Assembly (NCBI RefSeq): GCF_903866365.1
Contig: NZ_CAIPNF010000242.1
Span: forward strand, 16,865-80,864
DNA length: 64,000 bases
Direction of reading: 5' to 3'
Source: an uncultured Thiocystis sp.
GTDB lineage: Bacteria; Pseudomonadota; Gammaproteobacteria; Chromatiales; Chromatiaceae
Below the pieces are notes generated by a model. It did no database searches. It was not told where the DNA came from and saw nothing but the letters and a program-made list of their open reading frames with translations. The translations under genes were made by a program, and so were the position numbers. Below are positions 54,550 through 62,963 of this stretch, one piece after another; the stretch's first letter is position 1, and every line of letters begins with the position of its first letter.

Positions 54550-56970
54550 GTGTGGAATCTCCCATCCATGCCCCTGTTCGCCGCGCTGCCCATGGGTGCG
54601 CTGATACTGGACCACCAGCAGCGCATCATCTCCGTGAATCAGGCATTTCTGGCCTTGCTTGGTTACGCCGACACACAAGTGCTCGGGCGCTCTCTTGCCG
54701 ATCTGGCCCACAACGTCAACACGCAATTACTCGCTGACTTACTGAACTCCCCGCAACAACATGACGTTCGTCTGGAACTGCATTTCGTCAACGCGAAGGT
54801 GAAGACAGGCCCCGTTTCTGTCGTCTTCTCACGCTGTTTTGAAGGCACGAAAAGTTTACCGCGACTCCTCTCGATTATCCTTGAACCCGCATGGCGAGAT
54901 GACACGAATCCGCTCCTCGATCGCTATGCCGACATCGTCTCCGCTTCTCCCGACTGGATCGCTTTCGTGGATCGCGGAGGTCGTATCAAGGCGATGAACG
55001 AAGCCTTCCTTAAGGCCATCGAATGCTCGCATGAGGAGATCCTCGAACGCGATTTCAAGGACATCGGGAACGACGATCCAGTAACCGCAGTCCTTGACCG
55101 TTATCTCCGCGATTGTCTTGACACCGGCCAGGTTCACGTCGAAGAGATCCGCGAGACGGCCCTTGACGGAGCATCGCGCGGTGCCGAGGTACGTCTCTTC
55201 CCCCACCGCGACGCTGCGGGCAGGGTGACCGGCGTCGTCGTCAACATCCGGGATGCCACGTCCCTCCGGGACACGGAACGGCGTCTTCTGCAATCGGCCG
55301 CCGTCTACGCGGCCACTGCCGAGGGCGTGCTGATCACGGATGCCGCGGGTTATATCGTCGCCAGCAATCCAGCCTTTACCCGGATCACCGGCTATCGCGA
55401 GTCAGAGCTGCTGGGCCGCAAGCCCAATCTCTTGAATTCCCACTGGCATCCTCAAAGTTATTTTATCGGCATGTGGCGCCTGCTGACCCGCCGCGGCACC
55501 TGGCAGGGCGAGATCTGGAACCGCCGCAAGGATGGCGAGATCTATCTGCAAAAACTCACCATCCAGCGCGTGCAGGACGCACACGGGAAAGTGATCAATT
55601 TCGTGGGCGTCTTCGCCGACTGCAATCACGCACCGCAGCGTCGCGCCGACTATCTGATCCATTACGATGCCTTGACCAAACTACCCAACCGTCTGCTCTT
55701 CGAATCGCGCCTTGAGCACGCCATCGAACTCGGGCGCGGCAAAGCCATGCCACTGGCCTTGATGCTGTTCGACCTGGATCACTTTTCCCATGTCAACTCA
55801 AGCCTGGGTCATCGGATCGGCGATGCCCTGCTGCGTGCGGTCGCGCGGCGGTTGCGGATCGCGGTCCGCTCCACCGATACCCTGGCCCGGCTCCGCGCCG
55901 ACCAGTTTGGACTCATTTGCGAGGACATCGACCGGAGCGAGGAGATCGAGGAGATCGCGCGCCGTCTTCAGGCGACCCTGTGCGCCGACCTCGACGTCTG
56001 CAACCACCGGATATCCGTCACTGCATGTATCGGCGTCGCCTTCGATACTGGCATGAACAACGACCGCAACGCCCTGCTCGCCCATGCCGAGTCCGCCTTG
56101 AGACTAGCGAAGCGACAGGGGCGCAACGGCGTCCGCATCTCGCCGCCCGAGCACGACAATGCGGTCCCTGAACACCAACGCCTGATCGAGCGACTGCGGA
56201 ACGGACTCATCAAAGGGGAATACCGACTGGCATACCGTCCCCGCGCGAACCTGGAATCGGGGCTCTATGTGGGCGTCGAGGTATTGCTGCGCTGGGATCA
56301 GCAGGAAATCGGTCCTGTCCCGCCAGAACGCTTCCTGCCACTGGCCGATGAGTGTGGCTTCATGGCCGAACTCGGGCAGTGGGCGCTTGCGACAGCCTGT
56401 CGGCAAGTCCAGAATTGGCTGGAACATGGATTGACCATCGGCGTTTTTTCCGTGCCGGTCTCCGAAGCGCAACTCACCCGCGGCCACCTGAACCAGACCC
56501 TCGAACGCCTGCTGGCGGAGAACCCGCTGGTGGGCAGCCGGCTGGATCTGGCGTTTAACGAGTCCCTGCTCCAAAAACACCCCGAACAGATCGCCGAGGT
56601 CTTCGAGGGATTGCGCCGGCTGGGTGTCTCGATCACGTTGAATGAAGTCGGAGCTGGCTGGATCTCGCCGTTGGCATTGCAGCGCCTACCGATCAAAACG
56701 CTGAGGATTCACCCCAATTTTATCGAATCGCTACCCGATTCGCGCGATGATCTGGCCGTGGTTCAGGCGCTCATTGCCATGGCGCAGGCGCTGGATCTGG
56801 AGATTCTGGCCGATGGGGTGCGCACCGACGAGCAGCGGCAGCTTCTGCTGACCATCGGCTGTCAGCAGGCGCAGGGTGCGCTCTTCGGAGAGCCCTTGTT
56901 CAGGCCGCATTTCGAACATGAGCCCGCGTTCAAGCCCTTCGCCCGGGTGCCCAGGGCGCTCGAAAATTAA
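54550..56970 (+). CDS. PAS-GGDEF-EAL protein with degenerate catalytic motifs
   Basis: This 806-residue protein has three PAS domains (about 10-115, 125-245 and 255-375), a GGDEF domain (about 385-545) and an EAL domain (about 555-800). The third PAS is clearest: EGVLITDAAGYIVASNPAFTR. The diguanylate cyclase motif GGDEF is replaced by RADQF (449-453). In the EAL domain, EAL is EVL (577-579), the DDFGTGYSS loop is NEVGAGWIS (698-706) and AEGVET is ADGVRT. Both domains have therefore lost key catalytic residues, and the protein is more likely a sensor or c-di-GMP binding platform than an enzyme. No transmembrane helix is seen. It is a single gene. Confidence 0.92.
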   Translation: MWNLPSMPLFAALPMGALILDHQQRIISVNQAFLALLGYADTQVLGRSLADLAHNVNTQLLADLLNSPQQHDVRLELHFVNAKVKTGPVSVVFSRCFEGTKSLPRLLSIILEPAWRDDTNPLLDRYADIVSASPDWIAFVDRGGRIKAMNEAFLKAIECSHEEILERDFKDIGNDDPVTAVLDRYLRDCLDTGQVHVEEIRETALDGASRGAEVRLFPHRDAAGRVTGVVVNIRDATSLRDTERRLLQSAAVYAATAEGVLITDAAGYIVASNPAFTRITGYRESELLGRKPNLLNSHWHPQSYFIGMWRLLTRRGTWQGEIWNRRKDGEIYLQKLTIQRVQDAHGKVINFVGVFADCNHAPQRRADYLIHYDALTKLPNRLLFESRLEHAIELGRGKAMPLALMLFDLDHFSHVNSSLGHRIGDALLRAVARRLRIAVRSTDTLARLRADQFGLICEDIDRSEEIEEIARRLQATLCADLDVCNHRISVTACIGVAFDTGMNNDRNALLAHAESALRLAKRQGRNGVRISPPEHDNAVPEHQRLIERLRNGLIKGEYRLAYRPRANLESGLYVGVEVLLRWDQQEIGPVPPERFLPLADECGFMAELGQWALATACRQVQNWLEHGLTIGVFSVPVSEAQLTRGHLNQTLERLLAENPLVGSRLDLAFNESLLQKHPEQIAEVFEGLRRLGVSITLNEVGAGWISPLALQRLPIKTLRIHPNFIESLPDSRDDLAVVQALIAMAQALDLEILADGVRTDEQRQLLLTIGCQQAQGALFGEPLFRPHFEHEPAFKPFARVPRALEN

Positions 56971-57000
56971 TCGGCATGCCTTGCGCCTCCAGGACTGGGC

Positions 57001-59652
57001 GTGTCTAATCCAATTCCGCGCCCCAGAAAGAGCCTAAGATTCATGCCCGCCCCCGATCTGGCGCCCATCCCGGAAAACCCCGGCCTGGTCGATGCCTACT
57101 CGCCTCTGGCTGACCGCTATGACGAAATGCGCACCGCCGATGGCGAGGTGCGTCCGCAATGGCAATATTTGCTCGACGCCCTGCGCACGCTGGGTCCGGT
57201 TGGCCTTGAGGATCGCTGGCGCGAGGCCTCGCGTCTGATTCGCGACAACGGCGTGACCTACAACCTCCATGGCGATCCGCAGGGCATATCGCGCCCCTGG
57301 CAACTGGATCTGCTGCCGATGCTGATCCGCAGCGACGAGTGGGCGGAGCTGGAGCGCGGCCTGATCCAGCGCGCCGAGCTCCTCAACCTGATCCTGCTCG
57401 ATCTCTACGGACCCCGCGACCTGATCCGCACCGGACTGCTGCCGGCCGAACTGATCGACGGCAACGCCAGCTATCTGCTCCCCTGCCACGGCATCGAGAT
57501 CGCGGGCGGACGCCCCTTGGTGCAGTATGCGGCGGATCTGACGCGGCTGCCCGATGGCCACTGGCGGGTCATCGGCGACCGGACCCAAAGCCCCATGGGG
57601 GCGGGTTATGCGCTGGAAAACCGGGTGGTGCTGTCGCGGGTGCTGCCGAGTCTGTTCCGGGACTCGCATGTGCACCGTCTGGCCGGCTTCTTCCGCTCCA
57701 TGCGCCGCACCCTGACCCGGCTGGCGCCGCGCGTGGCCGACCATGCGCGGATCGTGGTGCTCACGCCCGGCCCCCGGAACGAGGCCTATTTCGAACACGC
57801 CTATCTGGCCAACTATCTCGGCTATACCCTGGTCCAGGGCGGCGATCTCTCGGTACGCGACGGCGCGCTGTGGTTGCGCACCCTGGGACGACTGGAGCGC
57901 ATCGACGCGGTCCTGCGGCAGGTCAACGATCTCTGGTGCGATCCGCTGGAGCTACGCGAGGACTCCATGCTGGGCGTCCCTGGCCTATTGCAGGCGGCAC
58001 GCGCCGGCAACCTGATCCTGGCCAACGCGCTGGGCAGCGGGATTCTCGAACACCCGGCGCTCGCGGCCTTCCTGCCCCGCGTCTGCCAGCAGCTTCTTGG
58101 CGAGTCGCTGGTCCTGCCGGACATCCCGACCTGGTGGTGCGGCGACCCCGACTCGCTCGCTCAGGTGTTGAACAATCTCGATAGCCTGGTCGTCAAGCTC
58201 CTCCCATCGGCTCATCTCATGACAGGCGCTAGAGCGGCGGGACAGTTGGAACTCTTTCCCGGCGCGATGGAGCCGGCCGCGCGCACGGCGCTGATCAAGG
58301 CGATCCAGGCCAATCCAGGCGGCTACGTCGCCCGCGAACGGGTTCAACCCTCGACCGCGCCGGCACTCATCGATCAGCATCTGGAACCGCGCCCCAGCGT
58401 CCTGCGCACCTTCCTGATCGCGGAAGAGGATGGTTATGCCGTGATGCCCGGCGGGCTCGGGCGCGTTGCCCTGAACCACGAGACCTCGCTGGTCTCCAAT
58501 CAACTCGGCGGACTCGGCAAGGATGTCTGGGTGTTGGCCTCGGAGCCGGAACGCCAGGAGAGTCTGCTGGGCGCCACCGATACGCAAACCCCCGCGGTCG
58601 TGCAGGAGAGCGCGGTCTCCAGTCGGGTCGCCGACAATCTGTTCTGGATCGGCCGTTATGCCGAACGCGCCGAGGGTCTGGTGCGTCTGCTGCGGATCAC
58701 CATTTTCAAATTCTCGGAGCGGACCGATTATCCGCTGTCCAAGGTCACCTCTTCGTGCCTGAGGTCCCTGCTGGAGGCATTGACCAACCAGACCCAATCC
58801 TTTCCCGGCTTCGTCGGCGCCGGGGCGGACGAGCGTCTGCGCAACCCGATCCCCGAGTTGCTGTCGCTGATCACCGACCCCCAGCGACCCGGCGGACTGC
58901 CGCGCACGCTGGAGGCGCTGGGACAGGCTGCCTACTCGGTGCGCGAACGTCTGTCGGCGGATACCTGGCGCATCGTCAGCGATATCGAAGGCCGTCTCGC
59001 AAACCTCACCGAGCATCCGCCCAGCCAGTTGTCGCAGGCACTCGACGAACTCGACCCGCTGGTCACCTCGCTGGTCGCCTTCTCGGGTTTGACCCAGGAA
59101 AACATGACCCACAACGAGGGCTGGCATTTTCTGGAGACCGGACGACGCCTGGAACGCGGGAGTGCCATCGCCAGCCTGCTGCATTCCACCCTGGTACCGG
59201 TCGCCGGCGACCAGGAAGAAAACATGGTGATCGAGGCGGTGCTCGGCATCACCGACAGTCTCATCACCTATCGGCGCCGCTACCACGCGGGCACCCGGGT
59301 CGGCGCGCTGCTGGATCTGGTACTCCAGGACGAAGGCAACCCGCGCGCCCTGGCCTACCAACTGGCGATGCTCGAACGTCTGGTCGCCGAACTCCCCCGC
59401 GGCGATCTGATGGTCGGACGCACCGCGGCGGAAAAGCTGGTGCTCAAGAGCCTGACCGGAATCCGCCTGACCGAGATCGACCATCTGATCCAAGCGCATA
59501 AACAGGGTAACCGACGGGTCGTTCTGGCCAAGATGCTCGGCGAGCTGAGTACCGAACTCGCCGCCATCTCGGATGCCATCACCGCCCAGTATTTCCGCCA
59601 CGAGGAACAGCCGCACAGTCTGTTGCGACGCGCCGGGGCGCCCGCGCCATGA
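57001..59652 (+). CDS. Circularly permuted ATP-grasp protein fused to an alpha-E domain
   Basis: This 883-residue fusion has an N-terminal circularly permuted type 2 ATP-grasp domain (DUF404/DUF407, about 40-520). It shows EASRLIRDNGVTYNLHGDPQG, then NRVVLSRVLP, PNEAYFEHAYLANYLGY-like PRNEAYFEHAYLA and LREDSMLGVPGLL. The C-terminal alpha-E domain (DUF403) covers about 545-870 and starts SSRVADNLFWIGRYAERAEGL. The set ATP-grasp, alpha-E and transglutaminase occurs together in many bacteria and is thought to make a peptide-type modification, but its product is unknown. The GTG at 57001 gives the longest form; ATG 57043 is possible. It overlaps the next gene by 4 bp. Confidence 0.92.
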   Translation: MSNPIPRPRKSLRFMPAPDLAPIPENPGLVDAYSPLADRYDEMRTADGEVRPQWQYLLDALRTLGPVGLEDRWREASRLIRDNGVTYNLHGDPQGISRPWQLDLLPMLIRSDEWAELERGLIQRAELLNLILLDLYGPRDLIRTGLLPAELIDGNASYLLPCHGIEIAGGRPLVQYAADLTRLPDGHWRVIGDRTQSPMGAGYALENRVVLSRVLPSLFRDSHVHRLAGFFRSMRRTLTRLAPRVADHARIVVLTPGPRNEAYFEHAYLANYLGYTLVQGGDLSVRDGALWLRTLGRLERIDAVLRQVNDLWCDPLELREDSMLGVPGLLQAARAGNLILANALGSGILEHPALAAFLPRVCQQLLGESLVLPDIPTWWCGDPDSLAQVLNNLDSLVVKLLPSAHLMTGARAAGQLELFPGAMEPAARTALIKAIQANPGGYVARERVQPSTAPALIDQHLEPRPSVLRTFLIAEEDGYAVMPGGLGRVALNHETSLVSNQLGGLGKDVWVLASEPERQESLLGATDTQTPAVVQESAVSSRVADNLFWIGRYAERAEGLVRLLRITIFKFSERTDYPLSKVTSSCLRSLLEALTNQTQSFPGFVGAGADERLRNPIPELLSLITDPQRPGGLPRTLEALGQAAYSVRERLSADTWRIVSDIEGRLANLTEHPPSQLSQALDELDPLVTSLVAFSGLTQENMTHNEGWHFLETGRRLERGSAIASLLHSTLVPVAGDQEENMVIEAVLGITDSLITYRRRYHAGTRVGALLDLVLQDEGNPRALAYQLAMLERLVAELPRGDLMVGRTAAEKLVLKSLTGIRLTEIDHLIQAHKQGNRRVVLAKMLGELSTELAAISDAITAQYFRHEEQPHSLLRRAGAPAP

Positions 59653-60551
59653 AATTTCGCGTCCAGCATCTCACCCGCTACGAGTATGCCGAACCGGTTT
59701 CGCTGTGCCACAGCATCGCCCACCTGAAACCGCTTCAGACCCGACGTCAGCGCTGTCTGTCGAGTCAGCTTCGCGTCGATCCCTGGCCGGCCGTCATGCG
59801 CGAGCACGAGGATTTTTTCGGCAACCGGGTGAATTATTTCTCGATCCAGCAAGCCCACAGCGCGCTGGAAGTGACCGCCACCAGCGAGATCGAGATCACC
59901 CCCATGACGCTCCCCGAGGCAGACAAAACGCCCCCCTGGGAACGGGTGGTCGCCCGACTGTACGACAAGGGCGACGGCCTGATGACCAACGCCCGGATCT
60001 TCACCCTCCCCTCGCCCCAGATACCGCTGGACCCGGCCGCCCGCGACTATGCCGCCATCTCCTTTCCGGCCGGGCGGCCAATCCTGGAGGCGACGCGGGA
60101 TCTGATGGGGCGCATCTACCGCGAGTTCGAGTACGATCCTCACTCGACCACCATTGCCACGCCAATCGCCGAGGTCATGGAACAGCGGCGCGGCGTCTGT
60201 CAGGACTTCGCGCACATTGCCATCGCCGCGCTGCGCGGATTCGGACTGGCGGTCCGCTATGTCAGCGGTTATCTGGAAACCCTGCCGCCGCCCGGCCAGG
60301 TCAAACTCCAGGGGGCCGACGCCTCGCACGCCTGGTTCTCGGTGCTGATCCCCGAGCTGGGCTGGGTCGATTTCGACCCGACCAACGACCAGATCCCCGG
60401 CGAGCAGTACATCACCACCGCGGTTGGGCGGGATTTTCAGGATGTCACGCCCCTGCGCGGCATCTTCTACGGCGGCGGCACCCACGATCTGCTGGTGGCC
60501 GTCGATGTCAACCGGATCGCCGACCCCGTTCCGGCGGTGCCACCCGTTTAA
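59649..60551 (+). CDS. Transglutaminase-like cysteine protease family protein
   Basis: This 300-residue protein has an N-terminal beta domain (MKFRVQHLTRYEYAEPVSLCHSIAHL-type start) and a transglutaminase-like core. The catalytic Cys184 is in RRGVCQDFAHIAIAALR, with His in DASHAWFSVLIPE and Asp in GWVDFDPTND. It starts inside the stop of the ATP-grasp/alpha-E gene, so the two are coupled. It probably cleaves or links the product of that partner; the reaction is not known. Confidence 0.95.
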   Translation: MKFRVQHLTRYEYAEPVSLCHSIAHLKPLQTRRQRCLSSQLRVDPWPAVMREHEDFFGNRVNYFSIQQAHSALEVTATSEIEITPMTLPEADKTPPWERVVARLYDKGDGLMTNARIFTLPSPQIPLDPAARDYAAISFPAGRPILEATRDLMGRIYREFEYDPHSTTIATPIAEVMEQRRGVCQDFAHIAIAALRGFGLAVRYVSGYLETLPPPGQVKLQGADASHAWFSVLIPELGWVDFDPTNDQIPGEQYITTAVGRDFQDVTPLRGIFYGGGTHDLLVAVDVNRIADPVPAVPPV

Positions 60552-60761
60552 ACCGTGTTCACCTGGATAATGCGGCCGAACCGCGAAAAACGCGAATCCT
60601 GTCCTTTGTGCTTTTGCGGTTTCAATTTCCGAATTTTCAGGTTAACGGCAATCAATTCTCTGGTTGAAGATTGCGATCGTGACTCATTCACCCGCCGGGT
60701 GATGGCCGCGACGGCCTTTGGAGAGCGCCCCATCGACGCCATACCTCTGCGACACTCCGAC

Positions 60762-62027
60762 ATGAACTTGAAACGCTCGATGCACCGCGTGATCCTCACC
60801 CTGGGTTGGCTGACCCTCTTCATGGTCGTCGTCGCCGTGACCCTCGGCGCACTGCTGCTCCTGGACAGTCAACCCCTGGTCGAGACGGACCCCGCCATCA
60901 CCGCTGAGGAACACGCCTGGGCGAAACACTGGATCGCGACCAATCGACCGCGGGGCAGAAGGTCCGGTGAATTGATCGCCATCGCACTCACCGAGCGCGA
61001 AACCAATCTGCTCGCCAACGAATTGCTCAACCGGCTCGGTCAGGGACGCGCGTCGCTCCGCCTGGACGATGGCCGCGCCCACCTCGCCGCTTCGTTGGTG
61101 CTCCCCTGGAATCCGCTCGGAGGCTTCATCAACCTGGAGCTGACGCTGGTCGAGGACGGGCACCTGCCGAAGATCGAGACGGCTCGACTGGCGGGTCTTC
61201 CACTTCCTGGAACACTGGTGCAGACGCTGGCGGATCGCGCGCTGGCGGCGGTGGAGAGCACAGAGTTACTCCAGCAGGTCGAGCTGAACGACGACCGGAT
61301 ACGTATCGTATACGAATGGCGCCCCGATCTACTGGAGCGGATCGGCAGCGGGTTCGTCGCCGAGACCGATCTGCCGAATCTCTTGCGCTATCAGAACGAA
61401 CTGACGAGTAAAGTCGCGCAAATACCAAGGCGTCAGCCGCTCCAGCTCGCCGACCTGCTGGCGTATCTGCTGGCCAAGGCTGGCGCGCAACCCCCGAGCG
61501 CCGATCCGAGCGCAGAGAATCGCGCCCTGATTCTGGCGCTCGCCGCGTATGTGAACGGCCGGACCATCCGCGAACCTGGCGACTCGGCCGCCAGCGCTCG
61601 ACCTCGCCAGCCACGTCCGGTTCTGTTACGCGGACGCCGCGATCTGAGCCAGCATTTCATGACTTCGGCGGCCCTGGCGATCCAGGGTGACGACACGCTG
61701 TCCGGGATGGTCGGTTGGTATAAAGAGATGTCCGACGCCAACGGCGGCAGCGGTTTCAGCTTCGCGGACATGGCGGCCAACCGCTCGGGGATTCGGCTGG
61801 CTCAACTCGCGACCGCCGACCGAGAAAGCGCCAGGCGCGTGCAAGTGATCGCGGGGCAAGGGCTGACCGAGGAAGACTTCATGCCAACGCTCGACGGACT
61901 GCCCGAAGGCCTCGACCAGCGGACGTTCGCAGCCAATTTTGGCGGCACCAACCATGCCGACTATCAACGTCTGATCGTCCATATCGATCGCCGGATCGAT
62001 GCCAGTCGGCTGTTCCGGAAACCCTGA
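60762..62027 (+). CDS. Hypothetical membrane-anchored protein
   Basis: I do not recognise this 421-residue protein by name. One N-terminal helix (VILTLGWLTLFMVVVAVTLGALLLL) would anchor it in the inner membrane, with the rest outside. The C-terminal third has a well-ordered block, RRDLSQHFMTSAALAIQGD and then GMVGWYKEMSDANGGSGFSF, followed by LAANRSGIRL-like MAANRSGIRLAQLA. The His and Gly-Gly-Ser elements might be catalytic, but this is speculative. I start at ATG 60762; the open frame extends to 60555 without protein character. It follows the transglutaminase gene by 210 bp. Confidence 0.72.
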   Translation: MNLKRSMHRVILTLGWLTLFMVVVAVTLGALLLLDSQPLVETDPAITAEEHAWAKHWIATNRPRGRRSGELIAIALTERETNLLANELLNRLGQGRASLRLDDGRAHLAASLVLPWNPLGGFINLELTLVEDGHLPKIETARLAGLPLPGTLVQTLADRALAAVESTELLQQVELNDDRIRIVYEWRPDLLERIGSGFVAETDLPNLLRYQNELTSKVAQIPRRQPLQLADLLAYLLAKAGAQPPSADPSAENRALILALAAYVNGRTIREPGDSAASARPRQPRPVLLRGRRDLSQHFMTSAALAIQGDDTLSGMVGWYKEMSDANGGSGFSFADMAANRSGIRLAQLATADRESARRVQVIAGQGLTEEDFMPTLDGLPEGLDQRTFAANFGGTNHADYQRLIVHIDRRIDASRLFRKP

Positions 62028-62127
62028 CACTAGGCGCCAAGCCCCATTGCCGCGCGTCAAAAGAGCGATCGGCCTCCGGCCCCTGGGGAGCGGAAAGCCG
62101 ATCGCCGGCGGCACCTTGCATGCCGCA

Positions 62128-62838
62128 TCAAGACGTCCGCGCCACGGCCCAGACATCGACCTGTTCCACCCCGGCTTTGAGAAACACGCGGCTCAATTCG
62201 GCCACGGTCGTGCCGGTGGTCACCACGTCATCCATGATCGCCACCCGTCTCCAGGGCGGTTGACGGGTCAAGGCGAATGCCCCGCGGAGGTTCCGACGGC
62301 GCGCGCGCGGATCGAGTCCGACCTGGGGCGGCGTTGCCACGATCCGGATGCAGCCCCGTGCGTCGACCGGCAACTCCAGCTCCCGACCCAGTACCCGAGC
62401 AATTTCAAGCGCCTGATTGTAGCCACGCTCGCGCAACCGCGCTGGATGCAACGGGACCGGGACCAAGACCTCCGGCAACGCCAGGCCCCGCTCCCGCACC
62501 GTCTCGGCCAGACACTGCCCCAGCAACCGCGCGAAATTGAGCCGACCGCGAAACTTCGCCCCGACCACCAGCGACGGCACGGCCGACGCGTAGCGAAAGG
62601 CCGTGATGCAGCGTTCAAAAGGTGGGGCCTTTTTCTGACATCGGCCACAGAGCGTTCCGGGAGGAACCGGCCCCTCGAACGGCAGCGCGCAGCGGATGCA
62701 CGACTCTCGATTCCACGGCAGCTCCGCCTTGCAACCGGCGCAGAGATCCCGACCGCCCACGCCCGGCGCACCGCACAGCACGCAGGTCGCGGGAAACAGC
62801 ACCGAGATCAGGGACGCGAAAGCGATTGGCTGAATCAT
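62128..62838 (-). CDS. comF: ComF-family phosphoribosyltransferase-like protein
   Basis: This 236-residue protein is linked to DNA uptake and processing (ComFC/GntX family). The N-terminal zinc-ribbon has four Cys pairs (CVLCG, CAGC, CIRC, CGRC). The phosphoribosyltransferase fold ends with VAIMDDVVTTGTT, the PRPP-binding loop. VPVPLHPARLRERGYNQA is the family signature. I start at the Met of MIQPIAF, which lies at the edge of the BirA operator; the frame is open further upstream but loses similarity. It is divergent from bioB. Confidence 0.93.
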   Translation of the reverse strand: MIQPIAFASLISVLFPATCVLCGAPGVGGRDLCAGCKAELPWNRESCIRCALPFEGPVPPGTLCGRCQKKAPPFERCITAFRYASAVPSLVVGAKFRGRLNFARLLGQCLAETVRERGLALPEVLVPVPLHPARLRERGYNQALEIARVLGRELELPVDARGCIRIVATPPQVGLDPRARRRNLRGAFALTRQPPWRRVAIMDDVVTTGTTVAELSRVFLKAGVEQVDVWAVARTS

Positions 62839-62871
62839 CTGTAAACCAAAAACCCAAAGATTGGTTGACAA
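62839..62871 (+). promoter_or_regulatory. BirA (biotin repressor) operator between comF and bioB
   Basis: CTGTAAACC, a 15-base spacer and GGTTGACAA match the BirA consensus TTGTAAACC-N14-16-GGTTTACAA at 16 of 18 positions. It starts next to the comF start codon and its right half covers the bioB -35 box. Confidence 0.85.
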
Positions 62872-62892
62872 GAGAGCCACGCGATCTAGGAT
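62865..62892 (+). promoter_or_regulatory. Sigma-70 promoter of bioB
   Basis: TTGACA (62865-62870), a 16-base spacer and TAGGAT (62887-62892), about 70 bases before the bioB start. The -35 box lies inside the BirA right half-site, so repressor binding would block it. Confidence 0.75.
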
Positions 62893-62963
62893 AGCCCTCT
62901 TTGTGCGCCAGCCGATCATGCTCGCCCGATCCCGCACTGAACACCGATATCGCAACCCAGACC

